A DNA stretch of 64,000 nt from Streptomyces sp. A012304 (GTDB taxonomy: Bacteria; Actinomycetota; Actinomycetes; Streptomycetales; Streptomycetaceae). The translations under genes were made by a program, and so were the position numbers. The stretch covers positions 1-64,000 of the forward strand of contig NZ_BQUN01000089.1 of assembly GCF_026008495.1 (NCBI RefSeq), written 5' to 3'. Shown here one piece after another: positions 62,259 to 64,000 of the stretch. Position 1 is the stretch's first letter; each line of letters opens with the position of its first letter. Under the pieces are notes generated by a model. It saw only the letters and a list, made by a program, of their open reading frames with translations. It made no database searches and had not been told where the DNA came from.

Positions 62259-64000
62259 ATGACCGACACCTTGCCGCGGCCCGTGGTCAACGGGCACGCC
62301 GATCCGGCCGTGTCGCTGCTGAAGTTCGCCCCCGAGCCGCCGGCCTACGTCGCCGACGACGACGTCGTCGAGGCGGTCGACCGCCCGGACAACCCGCTCG
62401 CCGACTGGCTGACCGTGCCGGACGTGCCGATCCTGCCCGCGTGGGCCCGCTCCGCGGCATCCCTCAGGGCCAACACCGCGGCCCTCGGCCGACTGTGCGC
62501 GTGGCACGCCCGCTACCACACGCTCAGGGTGCCGAAGTACGCGTTCCGTCTCGCCTGGCTCGCCCTCAAGGGCGCCTGGCGTGGGATGCGCGGCTTGTGG
62601 CCGACCCTGGCCGCGCACGACCAGAGCGCCGCGGTGAAAGCCCTGCGCGCGCAGGTGAAGGCCAAGCCCGACGACGTCGACCTCGCCGTCCGGTACGCGC
62701 TGCTGCACCGGGAACGCACCCTTGCCCGCCGCTGGCGCTTCGGTGCCGCCGCCACGGCCGTCGCCGCCAGTGCGGTCGGCTGGTACCTGGCGCCGCCGCT
62801 GCTGCAGACCGCCGGCATGCTCGCCGCAGCCGTCCCGCTCGCCTACCTCGGGCGCGGCGACGACGCGCAACTGCTCGATAACCCGACGCCGCCCCTGCGC
62901 GTCGACATGTCCGCCCAGCAGCTCAACGACGCGCTGCGCGCCGCAGGCCTGCTCAAGCAGGGCAAGGGCGACGACGAGGGCCCCCGCGTCACCTGCGTCA
63001 TGGGCCCGGTACGCGACGGGCGCGGCTGGTCGGTCATCTTCGACCTGCCCAAGGGTGGCGGGAAGACCGCGGCGGATGTCCTCGCCAAGCGCACGGCGAT
63101 CGCCGCCGAGCTCGGAGTCGACGAGATCCAGGTCATCGCCTCCCGCGTCCGCGCGGCGGCCGGCGGCAACGCCGGGCGGGTGTCGATGTGGGTCGCCGAC
63201 GACGACCCCTACCTCGGCACGCCGAACCCGTCGCCGCTGGTCAAGGCGGAGACGTTCTCCGTGTGGGACCCGATCCCGTTCGGGCAGGACGCCCGCGGCA
63301 ACCGCATCACCGTGCCCGTGATGTGGCAGTCGCTGTTCTTCGGCGGCCTGCCCCGCCGCGGCAAGACGTTCACGCAGCGCCTGATGACCGCGGCCGGCCT
63401 GCTCGACCCTTTCGTCAGGCACTACGTCGCCGACGGCAAGGGCGGCGCCGACTGGATGCCGATGAAGGCCGTCGCGCACCGCCTGGTGATGGGCGCCGAG
63501 GACGACGCCGTCGAAGCGCTGAAGGCGATGCTGAAGGAGCTGCTGGCGGAGATGGAGCGCCGGTTCGTGCTGCTGCGCGGCCTGCCCGTCTCCGTCTGCC
63601 CCGAGGGCAAGCTGACCCCGGCCATCGTGGAGAAGTACAACCTGCCGGTCATCTTCGTGACCATCGACGAACTGCAGGAGTACTTCACCGCCATGGACCG
63701 CGAGGACCGTGAGCAGGTCATCAACGACCTGTGCCGCATCGCACGGCGCGGGCCGGCCGCCGGGTTCGTCTCCAACTTCGCCTCCCAGCGCCCCGACGCC
63801 GAGTCCGTGCCGACGAAGCTACGGGAGATCATCACCCTCAGATACTGCACGCAGGTCGTCGACCAGACCAGCTCAGACATGGTGCTCGGCAAGGGCAAGG
63901 CCGCCCAGGGCGCCGACGCCTCCGTGCTGTCCGAGGACCACCGTGGTACGGGCGTCCTCGTCACCGGGCCGGCGTCTTTCGTGACCGTGCGGGCCGACTT
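62259..64000 (+). CDS. traB: FtsK/SpoIIIE-type DNA translocase (TraB/TraSA), 3' end beyond window
   Basis: At least 580 residues are visible from ATG 62259 (AGGAG upstream). An N-terminal region with a membrane segment pair (about 165-205, FGAAATAVAASAVGWYLAPP) is followed by the FtsK-type ATPase domain. Walker A is GLPRRGKTF near residue 368 and Walker B VIFVTIDELQEY near 470, then ASQRPDAESVPTKLRE. Streptomyces Tra proteins of this kind move double-stranded DNA between cells without a relaxase. The frame is open to the last base. Confidence 0.85.
   Translation, partial: MTDTLPRPVVNGHADPAVSLLKFAPEPPAYVADDDVVEAVDRPDNPLADWLTVPDVPILPAWARSAASLRANTAALGRLCAWHARYHTLRVPKYAFRLAWLALKGAWRGMRGLWPTLAAHDQSAAVKALRAQVKAKPDDVDLAVRYALLHRERTLARRWRFGAAATAVAASAVGWYLAPPLLQTAGMLAAAVPLAYLGRGDDAQLLDNPTPPLRVDMSAQQLNDALRAAGLLKQGKGDDEGPRVTCVMGPVRDGRGWSVIFDLPKGGGKTAADVLAKRTAIAAELGVDEIQVIASRVRAAAGGNAGRVSMWVADDDPYLGTPNPSPLVKAETFSVWDPIPFGQDARGNRITVPVMWQSLFFGGLPRRGKTFTQRLMTAAGLLDPFVRHYVADGKGGADWMPMKAVAHRLVMGAEDDAVEALKAMLKELLAEMERRFVLLRGLPVSVCPEGKLTPAIVEKYNLPVIFVTIDELQEYFTAMDREDREQVINDLCRIARRGPAAGFVSNFASQRPDAESVPTKLREIITLRYCTQVVDQTSSDMVLGKGKAAQGADASVLSEDHRGTGVLVTGPASFVTVRAD

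Larger units (their letters stand above)
58046..64000 (+). mobile_element. Left part of an integrative conjugative element (AICE type), runs off the window
   Basis: From the comEA break onward all genes run on the plus strand. They overlap or nearly touch and encode small basic or membrane proteins ending in an FtsK/TraB-type translocase, the transfer set of actinomycete integrative conjugative elements. No integrase, excisionase, Rep or Pra gene is in view; they should lie to the right. The sequence 58056-58082 (TAGCAAAGCATGCAAAGC) is AT-richer and could hold the attachment core. Confidence 0.75.

Overview
The window is about 70% or more G+C, uses GTG starts freely, and is dense in 4-nt ATGA/GTGA gene overlaps. 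Its gene content (DUF3097, TerB-type zinc-ribbon protein, Tricorn-like protease, HrcA/CIRCE/DnaJ2, SpoIIE-type phosphatase with its own ATPase domain, conjugative-element Spd/Tra genes) points to a Streptomyces chromosome. The species cannot be named from sequence alone. No tRNA, rRNA or CRISPR array was recognised.

Layout. 1-841: an IS200/IS605-type element with divergent tnpB (cut by the window edge) and tnpA. 1050-6946: a DapA-superfamily aldolase/dehydratase, a two-component system, an MmpL/RND-type exporter and a TerB-like zinc-ribbon protein. 7130-8995: leuA preceded by a 15-codon leader peptide with four consecutive leucine codons. 9171-11897: a protealysin-like M4 protease, its emfourin-type inhibitor and a GH1 glycosidase. 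11920-24085: core genes on the minus strand (phoH-like, ybeY, corC-like, a catalytically degenerate cytidine-deaminase-like gene, era) interleaved with an ammonium transporter/PII pair, a secreted DUF916/WxL-like cassette and a regulator/MFS pair. 24214-30106: sugar kinase, glucarate-catabolic genes (gudD, kdgD) with an IclR regulator, and an MFS permease. 30141-30424: apparent relics of a heme-uptake locus. 30459-46238: deaminase, RNase Z, HIT protein, Tricorn-type protease, RsmE, a nitronate-monooxygenase-like gene, dnaJ-hrcA with CIRCE, two probably leaderless genes (MBL hydrolase, DUF3097), hemW and a PP2C/SpoIIE phosphatase. 46540-58005: acyl-CoA ligase, lepA, rpsT, holA, a YceI fusion, arylamine N-acetyltransferase and comEC.

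At about 58046 the chromosome gives way to an integrative conjugative element that runs off the right edge. Only the last codons of comEA remain beside comEC, so the element seems to lie inside comEA. It is read as one plus-strand, translationally coupled operon of small proteins (several Spd-like membrane proteins, one resembling the Pycsar TM-effector family), then a DUF6257-like protein and a partial FtsK/TraB-type DNA translocase. Two hairpins with the same 7-nt loop precede its first gene.

The most interesting signals are the comEA junction with its twin-loop leader, the PycTM-like protein in the transfer operon, the WxL/DUF916-like secreted cassette with a shared upstream motif, the leuA leader, the heme-locus relics, and 34-bp tandem repeats behind rpsT.
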